Position numbers and translations under genes: made by a program. A DNA stretch of 64,000 nucleotides, taken from the NCBI RefSeq assembly GCF_032598785.1, contig NZ_CP102984.1. One strand, 5' to 3'. Under the pieces are notes generated by a model that ran no database searches, had not been told where the DNA came from, and saw only the letters and a list, made by a program, of their open reading frames with translations. Below are positions 51,635 through 60,175 of the stretch, piece by piece. The stretch's first letter is position 1. Every line of letters starts with the position of its first letter. Source of the stretch: Terrisporobacter petrolearius. GTDB lineage: Bacteria > Bacillota > Clostridia > Peptostreptococcales > Peptostreptococcaceae.

Positions 51635-51680
51635 GATGAGCATTAAAAAAATTTATAATAAATTTAATAAAAATAATGTT

Positions 51681-51709
51681 AAGAGCCTAATTTAATTTAG
51701 GCTCTTTTA
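51681..51709 (+). terminator. Terminator after the CoA-binding protein gene
   Basis: AAGAGCCTAA / TTAGGCTCTT stem and short T run. Confidence 0.8.
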
Positions 51710-51824
51710 AGTTTTGAAATGAAATTTATAACAAAACCTTATTCAGTATTTGTCATAAAAAAGCTATACTTATATTGTTGATTAAAAAAATGTGAAAAAA
51801 TGTAGAAATGATAAGGAGAGACAG

Positions 51825-52682
51825 ATGAAATTATTTAAGACAAACAAATTTAAATCATTATTATTAGGGGGAACATTGTCTTTATCATTATTCTTTGGAG
51901 GATGTTCTAGTAGTACGACAACTTTAAGTACGCTAACTGGTTCTAACACTACTCAAGATAAAAATAATAATTACAGCACATATAATAATAGTTCAGTACC
52001 AAAAGGATCAGCGGAAGCTTCTATAGAACGAGTTGTTGATGGTGATACAATGAAGGTAAAATTAAAAGATTCTGAAGGGATAGTTACATTAAGATTATTA
52101 TTAATAGATACGCCGGAGTCTGTAAAGCCTGGTGTAGATCCACAACCATATTCAATAGATGCATCAAATTTTGCCAAAAAATTGCTTCAAGTAGGAGATA
52201 AGGTATATATTGAATATGATGAAGGGGATAAAACTGATAAATATGATAGACATTTATGCTATTTATGGTTTTACGACAAAGAAGATAAAAGTTGGAAGAT
52301 GTTCAATGAAAAAATTGTAGAAGAAGGCCTTGCAAGAGTTGGTTATATTTATTCTCAAAGAAGGCACTTAGACACTTTATATAAAGCTCAAGATAAAGCT
52401 AAGGTAAGCAAGCTAAATATATGGTCAGTAAATGGATATGTTACAGACAAAGGTTTTGATGTAGATACATATAATAATAAGAGCTCTATATCAAGTAATA
52501 GTAGCTCTATTAATAATAAAAGTCAGAGTAATTCAGATGAAACTGTATATGCAAATGGAGGCAATTCAAGCTCAAATAAATATCATTCTTCTGAACATGC
52601 ACACGGAATGAAGGGAGCTATTAAAATGACTGAATCACAAGCTAAATCAAAGGGATACAAAGCATGTGGATTATGTTATTAA
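51825..52682 (+). CDS. Thermonuclease-like secreted lipoprotein
   Basis: 285 aa. Lipobox FFGGC near residue 28, then a Ser/Asn/Thr-rich linker and a staphylococcal-nuclease domain (about 65-205) with VVDGDTMKVKL, LRLLLIDTPES (Arg and Glu) and YDRHLCYLWFY (Arg). A Ser-rich linker leads to a 30-residue C-terminal motif HAHGMKGAIKMTESQAKSKG followed by CGLCY, a zinc-like cap seen on other clostridial SNase proteins. Role: extracellular nucleic acid degradation or defence against DNA. The start at 51825 follows AAGGAGAGACAG. Confidence 0.9.
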   Translation: MKLFKTNKFKSLLLGGTLSLSLFFGGCSSSTTTLSTLTGSNTTQDKNNNYSTYNNSSVPKGSAEASIERVVDGDTMKVKLKDSEGIVTLRLLLIDTPESVKPGVDPQPYSIDASNFAKKLLQVGDKVYIEYDEGDKTDKYDRHLCYLWFYDKEDKSWKMFNEKIVEEGLARVGYIYSQRRHLDTLYKAQDKAKVSKLNIWSVNGYVTDKGFDVDTYNNKSSISSNSSSINNKSQSNSDETVYANGGNSSSNKYHSSEHAHGMKGAIKMTESQAKSKGYKACGLCY

Positions 52683-52791
52683 TAAGTTAAACAAATTTTA
52701 TATGGAAATAGTAGATTTAAAATATATTAAGTATAAAAAGATTTAAATAATTATCTATTATATAAAACTTATAAAAAATGGGGTGAATATT

Positions 52792-53517
52792 GTGAGTTAT
52801 TTTTTAATATTGGAATTTATATTTTTTATTGGAAGTATTGTAGGGTGGGTAATAGAATTAATTTTTAGAAGATTTTTCTCTGGAGCAAACCCAGAACGAA
52901 GATGGATAAATCCAGGATTTTTAATAGGGCCGTATTTGCCTCTTTATGGAATTAGTTTATGTATATTGTTTTTATTGGCTCAAATAAATATTAAATTTAT
53001 AAACGATGAGTATGTAGAGGAATTAGTTCTGTTTACTATTATGGCCTTAGTTGTTACTTTTATTGAATATTTAGCTGGAATTATTTTTATTAAACAGATG
53101 AATATAAAGTTATGGGATTATACAGATGAACATTGTAATATACAAGGTATTATTTGTCTTAAATTTTCGTTTTTTTGGGTAATTTTAAGTGCAATATATT
53201 ATTTTTTGATTCATCCTTATATACTAGAATCTCTTTATTGGCTATCAAATCATTTATCATTTTCTTTTATAATGGGATTTTTCTACGGTGTATTTGTAAT
53301 AGATGTATGCTACTCTTTGAAAATTATGGTTCACATAAGGAAATTTGCAAATGACAATGAAATAATTGTTAAGTATGAGTTATTAAAAGAAAATATTAGA
53401 AAAAGAAATGAAGAATTGATTGGTAAGAAAAAATTTATTTTTGTAATGCGATTGGGAAGAGAGGAATATCTGAAGCATTTAAAAAACTATAAGGAAGAGT
53501 TAAATAAGAAGCTATAA
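52792..53517 (+). CDS. CmpB-type putative ABC transporter permease (PF06541)
   Basis: 241 aa with about six hydrophobic helices. The N-terminal IGSIVGWVIELIFRRFF and RRWINPGFLIGPYLPLYG are the signature of the ABC_trans_CmpB family, whose members often stand alone without an ATPase. No transporter partner lies nearby, so the name is historical. GTG 52792 is used because GGGGTGA ends five bases before it; a GTG at 52783 overlaps that site. Basic C-terminal tail. Confidence 0.82.
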   Translation: MSYFLILEFIFFIGSIVGWVIELIFRRFFSGANPERRWINPGFLIGPYLPLYGISLCILFLLAQINIKFINDEYVEELVLFTIMALVVTFIEYLAGIIFIKQMNIKLWDYTDEHCNIQGIICLKFSFFWVILSAIYYFLIHPYILESLYWLSNHLSFSFIMGFFYGVFVIDVCYSLKIMVHIRKFANDNEIIVKYELLKENIRKRNEELIGKKKFIFVMRLGREEYLKHLKNYKEELNKKL

Positions 53518-53752
53518 TTTAAAACTGAAATTGGATTCTTGCAAATTTGTGGAATGTTTATTAAACCATATTAGGTGTGTAGATAAAAAGTTAAGGTATG
53601 GTTTATTTGATCCATACCTTAACTAAAACTACTATATAAACCTACTTTCAGAAAAATCTAACTGATTATTTTAATTAAATATATTAAAAAGCAAGCTGTA
53701 TTTTAAACTATATAATTATATCTGTTCAATCAAAGAGTCTGGAAACATAATT
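53518..53752. other. Intergenic region between the CmpB-type gene and IS256
   Basis: Contains a perfect 13-bp hairpin at 53589-53624 (AGTTAAGGTATGG / CCATACCTTAACT) with a T run in the minus direction, so it would end minus-strand transcripts from the IS256 side. Nothing else is recognised. Confidence 0.5.
53589..53624 (-). terminator. Minus-strand terminator
   Basis: Perfect 13-bp stem with a 10-base loop; read on the minus strand it is followed by TTTTTAT. Confidence 0.7.
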
Positions 53753-55191
53753 GTGTATTCTTCAAAAAAAATACAAATTAAATAGTAATAATTTAGTTAT
53801 ATTCAGGGGCCATGATTTTCATAATCATGGCCTTTTGTAATTAAATTTTCCATTTTTGCAAAAATAATACACCTATAAAGTAATTATTCTTACAAAAAAT
53901 TTAAAGTAATGTTGCTGATATCCTATCTTCAAAATAAATACTAAGATGAGCTAGTATTTGTGACCAACCCCTAATTTTTTGAGTCCATTTTTCAGATATA
54001 TCCATCGTAGCCAAGTATAAAGATTTATGTAGAGAGTCATCAGATGGAAATATTGATTTAGATTTTGTTACTTTTCTCAATAGTCTATTGTAACTCTCCA
54101 TAGAATTAGTTGTATATATTAATGTTCTAATTTCTTGAGGATATTTAAAATATACTGAAAGTTCATTCCAGTTATTTCTCCAACTTCTAAATGCTATCGC
54201 ATAATTATCTACCCATTTTTCTTCCATGAGCGTTAGCTCACTTAATGCATTTTCTTCAGTAGAGGCAGCATATACAAGCTTTAGATCTTTAGCGAATTCC
54301 TTCCTATGCTTATATGATACGTAATTTAAGGTGTTCCTAATTTGATGAACGACACATCTTTGAACCTCAGTATTAGGAAAAACAGCTTTAATGGCGTCTG
54401 AAAAACCATTTAAACCATCTACAGATGCAATTAAAATATCTTTAACACCTCTGTTTTTGATGTCTGTAAGTACTTTTAACCAATATTTAGATGTTTCATT
54501 TTCACCAATCCAAATACCTAAAACTTCTTTTACTCCTTCGAGATTTATACCTATCGCAATGTACGCAGCTTTATTGATTATTCTGCCTTCACTTCTTACT
54601 TTATAATGTATTGCATCCATAAAAACAATTGGATAAATAATATCGAGAGCTCTATTTTGCCATTCTTGCGCTAAAGGAAGGACTCTATCTGTGATTTTAG
54701 ATACTAAAGTATGAGAAACATCTATACCGTAGATACTTTTAAGATGGCTTGCTATATCTCTAGTAGACATACCTTTTGAGTACATTCCAATTACTTGCTC
54801 TTCTATTCCAGATATATCATTTTCATAGTTTTGGATAATTTTAGGCTCAAAATCACCATTCCTGTCCCTTGGTATACTAAGTGTAACCTCACCAAAATCA
54901 GATCTAACTTTTTTATTTCTATATCCATTTCTAGAGTTTGTAGTTTCTTTATGCTTATTATCGTATCTTTCATATCCTAAGTGTTCATCAAGCTCCGCTT
55001 CTAACATCTCTTGAATTGTGCTAGAAAAAAGATCTTTTAACATATTTTGAACGTCTTTTGTTGTTTTTACATCGTATTCATTTAATAGTGATTTTAATAT
55101 TTCGCTTTTATTAAACATAAAAAGTGTGCACCTTCCTTTTGTAATGATTTTTAATATCTAAATTATCACCACTTTATGGAAGAATACACAC
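53753..55191 (-). mobile_element. IS256-family insertion sequence
   Basis: About 1.44 kb. Inverted ends share GTGTATTCTTC: left end 53753-53763 and, reversed, right end near 55181-55191, with further loose similarity inwards. The only gene is an intact transposase. I could not find a convincing 8-9 bp target duplication, so the outer limits may be off by a few bases. A hairpin at 53807-53833 inside the left end (GGCCATGATT / AATCATGGCC, then TTTT) could block outside transcription. Confidence 0.82.
53901..55118 (-). CDS. IS256-family (mutator-type) transposase
   Basis: 405-aa DDE transposase, full length. MLKDLFSSTIQEMLEAELDEHLGYERYD at the N-terminus is typical. Catalytic residues appear at Asp168 (IVFMDAIHYKV), Asp234 (ASVDGLNGFSDAIKAVFP) and Glu341 (TNSMESYNR), and the CVVHQIRN zinc/His motif is at 255-262. 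The gene is probably functional. GGAAGGTGCACACTTTTT is the upstream ribosome binding site. Confidence 0.95.
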   Translation of the reverse strand: MFNKSEILKSLLNEYDVKTTKDVQNMLKDLFSSTIQEMLEAELDEHLGYERYDNKHKETTNSRNGYRNKKVRSDFGEVTLSIPRDRNGDFEPKIIQNYENDISGIEEQVIGMYSKGMSTRDIASHLKSIYGIDVSHTLVSKITDRVLPLAQEWQNRALDIIYPIVFMDAIHYKVRSEGRIINKAAYIAIGINLEGVKEVLGIWIGENETSKYWLKVLTDIKNRGVKDILIASVDGLNGFSDAIKAVFPNTEVQRCVVHQIRNTLNYVSYKHRKEFAKDLKLVYAASTEENALSELTLMEEKWVDNYAIAFRSWRNNWNELSVYFKYPQEIRTLIYTTNSMESYNRLLRKVTKSKSIFPSDDSLHKSLYLATMDISEKWTQKIRGWSQILAHLSIYFEDRISATLL

Positions 55192-55730
55192 TTTATTTTA
55201 AAGACCCCAATCAAACCATAACCATCATGTCTTTTATAAATAATATTTATATCTTCAGAATCTAAATTTCTGAATACAAAAAAGTTATGTCCTAGTAAAT
55301 CCATTTGCATAATAGCATCTTCAGCAGTTATAGGCTTATCAAGATTAAATTTTTTGACTTTTTTTATTTTATTTTCACTTTCAATATTCATGTTATAATA
55401 CTCATTTATGTTATTGAATCTAATACTATCATTAGATCTATTTTTATTTAGAAGTTGAGTTTTTAATTTTCTTATTTGCTTATATAATTTGTCATAAACT
55501 TCGTCAATAGCATTATATAAATCATTTTTACAATCTTCTGCCCTAATTATTGTCCCATTCTTAGTAAATATAGTCACTTCGATTTTTTGACTTCTTTTAG
55601 TAACATCTAATTTTACATGTACATCTGTATCACTGCTTAAATACTTTTCTAAGTTATAAAAAGTATTTTCTATTTTTTCTTTAATAGAATTTGTTAATTC
55701 AATTTTTTTTGTGATGATATTAATTTTCAT
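55158..55730 (-). CDS. hpf: Ribosome hibernation promoting factor, long form, with IS-derived C-terminus
   Basis: Dimerises 70S ribosomes into inactive 100S particles. The N-terminal domain (MKINIITKKIELTNSIKEKI, 1-100) and C-terminal dimerisation domain (ITAEDAIMQMDLLGHNFFVF ... INIIYKRHDGYGLI) are present. Family members usually end soon after YGLI. Here the frame goes on with about 15 residues (KCVFFHKVVII) encoded by the terminal sequence of the IS256 element, so insertion replaced the native end. Both domains are retained, so function may survive. Start ATG 55730 follows TTGGAGGT. Confidence 0.9.
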   Translation of the reverse strand: MKINIITKKIELTNSIKEKIENTFYNLEKYLSSDTDVHVKLDVTKRSQKIEVTIFTKNGTIIRAEDCKNDLYNAIDEVYDKLYKQIRKLKTQLLNKNRSNDSIRFNNINEYYNMNIESENKIKKVKKFNLDKPITAEDAIMQMDLLGHNFFVFRNLDSEDINIIYKRHDGYGLIGVFKIKCVFFHKVVII

Positions 55731-56341
55731 AATATGTACCTCCAATATTAAATGTTTATTTTACTAATTTCATACATATAGAAAATAGTAAAATTTAGTT
55801 GTTTGTTGATATCTTTAGTGTAGATAACTACCGTTATTGTAAAAGGTATTTATCTACTTTTAAAATGATTTACATTTATACTATTATAGTAGTATGAAAA
55901 TGTTTTTATTGTAAGTCTATATTTTTACAAATTTTTCTGTTAAAATATAGATTATACGGGGTGTTTTTAATAAATATGTGTATAATTATATATTTAAATA
56001 AACCATTACCTAGATAAACAATGTTATTTAACCACTCACAAAAAGCAGAAAAGATATTAAAAACTTCCACATGCAAAGTTCTTTTCTGACTTTCTTTAAT
56101 TCATTTTTTTCTTATAAAAATATTACTTTTAAATTTCCAACAATAAATTGATAGCTATGAATTATATTTAATAATTAAGAAAAATTCCTAATATTTATGA
56201 AGTGATTTACATCCTAAACTTATGTACCAATCACAAACTTATAAAAAATTCGTAATTATCCAAAATAAAGTTTAAAAAAATTAAAACCTTTTATTATAAA
56301 TTTATGTCTAACAGTTGAAAACAAAAATGAAAGGAGTAATC
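55731..56341. other. Long intergenic region between divergent hpf and sigma factor genes
   Basis: 610 bases with no open frame of note. A nested hairpin at 56046-56088 (CAGAAAAGA / TCTTTTCTG enclosing AACTT / AAGTT) could be a small RNA end. ACTATTATAGT near 55880 is a palindrome in the hpf upstream region. No ECF-type promoter could be assigned with confidence. Confidence 0.45.
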
Positions 56342-56869
56342 ATGGAAGATATACTTTTAGTGAAAAAAGCTATTAAAGGTGATAGAAAAGCTTTTGAAGA
56401 TTTAATAAATATGTATTTTGATAGATTATATAAAGAGGCATATTTAAGATGTAAACATGAAGAAGATGCAAAAGAAATAGTACAGGAAACAATTTACAAA
56501 GCTTATAAAAATGTAAAAAGTTTAAATGAACCAAAATACTTTAAAACTTGGTTAAGTAAAATTCTTATAAATGTATCAAATGATTATATGAGTAAAAATG
56601 GAATGATAGATTTGGAACATGATGAAAATCATTATGTAAAAGAGATACATAATGATAACCAGGTTGAAATTAAAATTGATTTATATAATGCCATGGATGA
56701 GTTAGAAGATAAATATAAAGATGTAATTATTCTTAGATATGTAGAGGATTTAAAAATTGAGGATATATCCAAAATTTTGGAGCGTCCAATAAATACTATA
56801 AAGACACATATTAGAAAGGCAATAAAAGACATGAAAAACCTGCTAAAGGAGGATTACATTAATGACTAA
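56342..56869 (+). CDS. ECF-type RNA polymerase sigma factor
   Basis: 175 aa. Sigma2 region DRKAFEDLINMYFDRLYKEAYL with KEIVQETIYKAYKNVKS, and sigma4 DELEDKYKDVIILRYVEDLK and LERPINTIKTHIRKAIKDMK. The size and layout fit the SigV/CsfV-like group. ATG 56342 after AAAGGAGTAATC is chosen over 56315. The end overlaps the next gene by eight bases, as for sigma/anti-sigma pairs. Confidence 0.9.
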   Translation: MEDILLVKKAIKGDRKAFEDLINMYFDRLYKEAYLRCKHEEDAKEIVQETIYKAYKNVKSLNEPKYFKTWLSKILINVSNDYMSKNGMIDLEHDENHYVKEIHNDNQVEIKIDLYNAMDELEDKYKDVIILRYVEDLKIEDISKILERPINTIKTHIRKAIKDMKNLLKEDYIND

Positions 56870-57665
56870 AAGTAAAAAAGATATTAATTTAAATAATGAG
56901 AATATGGATGATATGAAAATAGAAGAAATTGATAAAGAAATGAATGATTTTTATATAGATAAAGAAAAAATAGATAATATAAAATATAGTTTTGATAAAG
57001 AAAGCATTATAAAGGATGCTATAGATAAAGCAGAGGCGGAGATATCTAAGAGCAAAAATAAGAAAAGATATGTTAAAATAGTAGCGAGTATAGTTATTTT
57101 ATTTTCTATAGGATTATATAATCCAGCATTGGCTTATTATGTAAAGCCGGTAATGACAGTTTTGCAAAAAATAAATGATGTTTTAAAAATAGATGAAATA
57201 AGCGCAGCCTTAGAGTTGGACACAATAATTCCAAAGGCGGTAGTAGAAGATAACAAAATTCACTTTGTAAAAATAACGAGATACAAGGTAGATAAAACGA
57301 AAAAAAGCAATGACAGTAATAAAGATAGTAATAATAAAAATATAGTATATGATGAGTATGGAGTAGTTAATTTTATACACCAAATGTCTAATCAAATTAT
57401 TAACCCAGCAGATGGTAAAAAATTTGGAGAGATAAATATAACTCCTAAAAATATTGAAATAGCACTAAATTCAATAAATCATATAAACAATAAAGAAGCT
57501 AGAAAGTATTTAGAAAAAGAACTCACAAAATGGAAAAATGGAAACTTTAATAATGCAGTAGAAGTACATAATTATGTATGGCATATGCTAGATGGACAAA
57601 TTGGAATAGCATCAACGCTAGATAAGAAAGAAATAAATAAAATTAAAGAAAAATATTTTAAGTAA
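56862..57665 (+). CDS. Putative anti-sigma factor, single-TM, DUF6241-like
   Basis: 267 aa. A cytoplasmic part (1-65, acidic and helical), one transmembrane helix (YVKIVASIVILFSIGLYNPA) and an outside domain. The extracytoplasmic C-terminus (NITPKNIEIALNSINHINNK ... EVHNYVWHMLDGQIGIAS) resembles DUF6241, which I recall only from annotations; no RsiV/DUF3298 or zinc anti-sigma motif (HxxxCxxC) is present. Position and overlap with the sigma gene are the main argument. The inducing signal is unknown. Confidence 0.75.
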   Translation: MTKSKKDINLNNENMDDMKIEEIDKEMNDFYIDKEKIDNIKYSFDKESIIKDAIDKAEAEISKSKNKKRYVKIVASIVILFSIGLYNPALAYYVKPVMTVLQKINDVLKIDEISAALELDTIIPKAVVEDNKIHFVKITRYKVDKTKKSNDSNKDSNNKNIVYDEYGVVNFIHQMSNQIINPADGKKFGEINITPKNIEIALNSINHINNKEARKYLEKELTKWKNGNFNNAVEVHNYVWHMLDGQIGIASTLDKKEINKIKEKYFK

Positions 57666-57706
57666 AATAAAAGGGTAGGAATTTTTACTTATAAAAAGCA
57701 ATATAT

Positions 57707-57736
57707 AAGGATGAGGATCAATCTCATCCTTTTTTT
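57707..57736 (+). terminator. Terminator after the anti-sigma gene
   Basis: AAGGATGAG / CTCATCCTT, seven-base loop, seven T residues. The T run leads into the dispersed repeat. Confidence 0.85.
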
Positions 57737-57900
57737 ACATTTAAGGAAATTATAGTTAAATTTACGCTGTTGATAAACTCTGGAATCAAGTTATATCAAG
57801 TCATTTAGAAAGTGTAAAAAATATATTTTTGAGCAACGGAGTTGCCTGAAGCGATAGCGAAGGCATCTCGTTGGCGACATGAGTGAAGTGAATTTTTTAT
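57730..57900 (+). repeat. Dispersed intergenic repeat, copy 2 (uninterrupted)
   Basis: About 170 bases. Blocks shared with copy 1 (24786-24996) include GGAAATTATAGTT, GTTGATAAACTCTGGA, AGTTATATCAA, TTTAGAAAGTGTAAAAAAT, the GTTGCCTGAA/ATAGCG region and ATGAGTGAAGTGAATTT. It contains several small stems: TTGATAAACT / AGTTATATCAA, GCAAC / GTTGC and GCCT / AGGC. It lies in the same orientation, between a terminator and the surE gene. No open frame. Confidence 0.8.
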
Positions 57901-57962
57901 GAAAAATTAATAAGTAATAATTATTATGGTAAAATAAATAATATGATAAAGGAGGAATTTTC

Positions 57963-58721
57963 ATGAATATATTAATAACTAACGACGATGGAATATTTGC
58001 AGATGGAATTATAGAATTAGCAAAAGAAATATCTAAAATAGCAAATGTTTATGTAGTTGCGCCAGAAAGTCAAAAAAGTGCTACAGGACATTCTATAACA
58101 ATACATAGCCCTATAATGGTACAAGAAGCGTATATTGCAGATAATATAAAGGCCTATTCCATATCAGGAACACCAGCAGATTGCGTAAAAGTGGGAATAG
58201 AGGCTATATTTAAGGATATAGAATTTGATTTAGTTTTAAGTGGAATAAACAATGGTCCTAATTTGGGAACAGATGTTATATATTCAGGAACGGTGTCAGC
58301 AGCAATAGAAGGGCTTGTTTTAAATAAACCATCAATTGCAGTGTCATATAATGAATTTAGTGTTAAAAGTGAAGTTTATAAAGATGCAACTAAATATGTA
58401 GCTATGCTTGTAGAAAATATTAAAGATAAATTGAATTTACTTAATGACTGTATATTAAATGTAAATCTACCTAATACAAAAATAAAAGGAAGTAAGATAA
58501 CTAAGTTGGGAGAAAGAAAATACGATAATGTAATGGAAGAAAGGATAAGCCCTTTTGGGCAACGATATTTTTGGATCGGAGGAAATATTAGAGAATTAGA
58601 TCAAGATAAAGACAGTGATATTACTTGTATAAATGATGGTTATATTTCCATAACACCTGTTAATATTGAAATGACTAATTTAAAAAAATTTGAAATGTTA
58701 AAAGATATAGAAATTTTATAG
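57963..58721 (+). CDS. surE: 5'/3'-nucleotidase SurE
   Basis: 252-aa nucleoside monophosphate phosphatase. MNILITNDDGIFADGI has the metal-binding Asp8-Asp9; APESQKSATGHSITIH holds the Ser ligand and catalytic contacts; SGTPADCVKVG and SGINNGPNLGTDVIYSGTVSAA supply Asn. Full length for the family. AAAGGAGGAATTTTC is a strong ribosome binding site. Confidence 0.95.
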   Translation: MNILITNDDGIFADGIIELAKEISKIANVYVVAPESQKSATGHSITIHSPIMVQEAYIADNIKAYSISGTPADCVKVGIEAIFKDIEFDLVLSGINNGPNLGTDVIYSGTVSAAIEGLVLNKPSIAVSYNEFSVKSEVYKDATKYVAMLVENIKDKLNLLNDCILNVNLPNTKIKGSKITKLGERKYDNVMEERISPFGQRYFWIGGNIRELDQDKDSDITCINDGYISITPVNIEMTNLKKFEMLKDIEIL

Positions 58722-58732
58722 TAGGTTTTATT

Positions 58733-58763
58733 AAAAGTCGGCAAGTGCTTACTGGCTTTTTTT
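58733..58763 (+). terminator. Terminator after surE
   Basis: AAAAGTCGG / CTGGCTTTT stem with a 10-base loop and T run. Confidence 0.7.
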
Positions 58764-58816
58764 CTTTGTAAAATATTAAATATGTAATCTTCTAATAGAA
58801 AAAGTAATGTAATTTA

Positions 58817-58845
58817 TTGACAAGTAATGTTTATATGATTATAAT
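58817..58845 (+). promoter_or_regulatory. Promoter of the ZIP transporter gene
   Basis: Perfect TTGACA and TATAAT with 17-base spacing, 170 bases before the coding start, giving a leader of about 160 nt. Confidence 0.8.
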
Positions 58846-58865
58846 TGATAACAATTATCAATTAT
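58841..58865. promoter_or_regulatory. Fur-type operator over the -10 box
   Basis: A perfect 11-3-11 dyad, ATAATTGATAA-CAA-TTATCAATTAT. Its core TGATAACAATTATCA differs at one base from the Fur 7-1-7 box TGATAATNATTATCA. It overlaps the -10 box, a repressor position. Confidence 0.7.
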
Positions 58866-59013
58866 GGGTATGAATAAAATGATATAGTTATTATAGATAT
58901 GAAAAAGTGTATACAAATATTATAAATAATAGACCAGAATTATTTTATATAGGCATGATTTTTAGAAAATTTCATAAGTACTTAAATTATATAAAGAATG
59001 GGGGTATAGAATA

Positions 59014-59793
59014 ATGAATACAATGATTGGAATTTTAATACCACTTGTAGGTACTACACTAGGTGCTGCTTGTGTCTTTATAATGAAAAAAGAAATTAAT
59101 ACATTAGTTAATAAAGGTTTACTTGGTTTTGCTTCAGGTGTAATGATTGCTGCTTCAGTATGGTCATTAATAATACCAGCTATAAATATGAGTAATGATA
59201 TGGGCAAATTAGCTTTTGTTCCGGCGGCAATAGGCATACTTGTAGGGATAGGATTTATGCTTATATTAGATATGATTATTCCTCACTTGCACTACAATAA
59301 TGATAAACCAGAAGGATTAAAAAGTGAAAAAATAAAAAAAACAACTATGCTGGTATTAGCAGTTGCTCTTCATAATATACCGGAGGGAATGGCAGTTGGA
59401 GTAGTGTTTGCAGGAGTTATAAGTCAAGAAAGTACAATAACTATGGCTGGAGCACTTATACTTTCAATAGGGATAGCAATTCAAAATTTTCCAGAAGGAG
59501 CCATAATTTCCATGCCCTTAAGAAGTGAAGGTGTGAGTAAATCAAAAGCATTCTTTTATGGATTTTTATCTGGTGTAGTGGAGCCTATTAGTGCAGTATT
59601 AACTATTTTATTTTCAAAGACTATTCAACCTTTAATGCCATATCTTTTATCTTTTGCTGCTGGAGCTATGATTTATGTGGTGGTAGAAGAATTAATACCA
59701 GAAGCATCTGTGGGAGAACATTCCAATATAGGAACTATTGGATTTGGATTAGGTTTTGTAATAATGATGATTTTAGATGTAGCCTTAGGATAA
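59014..59793 (+). CDS. ZIP family metal transporter (ZupT/GufA-like)
   Basis: 259 aa with eight predicted transmembrane helices. TM4 and TM5 carry the metal-site motifs LHNIPEGMAVG and QNFPEGAIISMP; EPISAVL and EELIPEAS follow. It imports divalent metal ions such as Zn, Fe or Mn. A Fur-type operator over the promoter points to iron control. GGGGGT precedes the ATG. The nitroreductase fragment begins 14 bases after the stop. Confidence 0.92.
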   Translation: MNTMIGILIPLVGTTLGAACVFIMKKEINTLVNKGLLGFASGVMIAASVWSLIIPAINMSNDMGKLAFVPAAIGILVGIGFMLILDMIIPHLHYNNDKPEGLKSEKIKKTTMLVLAVALHNIPEGMAVGVVFAGVISQESTITMAGALILSIGIAIQNFPEGAIISMPLRSEGVSKSKAFFYGFLSGVVEPISAVLTILFSKTIQPLMPYLLSFAAGAMIYVVVEELIPEASVGEHSNIGTIGFGLGFVIMMILDVALG

Positions 59794-59807
59794 AAGAGAT
59801 ATTATAA

Positions 59808-60086
59808 ATTATTTTTAATGCACCAGTAGTAATAATTGTAACTGCTAATAATGAGTTTAATGGAGCAATAGCTTCTTCAAATATGAATCTTATGGTAGAT
59901 GCTTTAGGTCTTGGAACTTTTTATAGTGGATTTTTAAAAATAGCATCTGAGAATAATAAAGAAATATTAGATTTACTAGGGATAAAAGATAATCAAAAAA
60001 TTGCTGCATGCATGGTTGTAGGATATCCAAATGTTAAATATAAAAGAACAACTCCAAGAAAAGAAGCAGAAATAAACTGGATATAA
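59808..60086 (+). pseudogene. C-terminal remnant of a nitroreductase-family protein
   Basis: Without any start codon near its beginning, the frame reads FNAPVVIIVTANNEFNGAIA, ASSNMNLMVDALGLGTFYSG and AACMVVGYPNVKYKRTTPRK to a normal stop. These are the C-terminal blocks of FMN-dependent nitroreductases. The N-terminal half is gone; an in-frame stop at 59805 closes it. The remnant lies directly after the ZIP gene, so deletion fused the two loci. Confidence 0.82.
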
Positions 60087-60175
60087 AATATTAATTTTAT
60101 CATTTTATATTTAGTATAAATATTATGTTTCATATTATATAATAAGATATAAGTAAAGATATAAAGGAGAATAAT

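Noticed and set aside
53807..53833. Hairpin taken as terminator of the IS256 transposase
   Set aside because: The T run follows only on the plus strand, while the transposase is on the minus strand; it more likely blocks outside transcripts.
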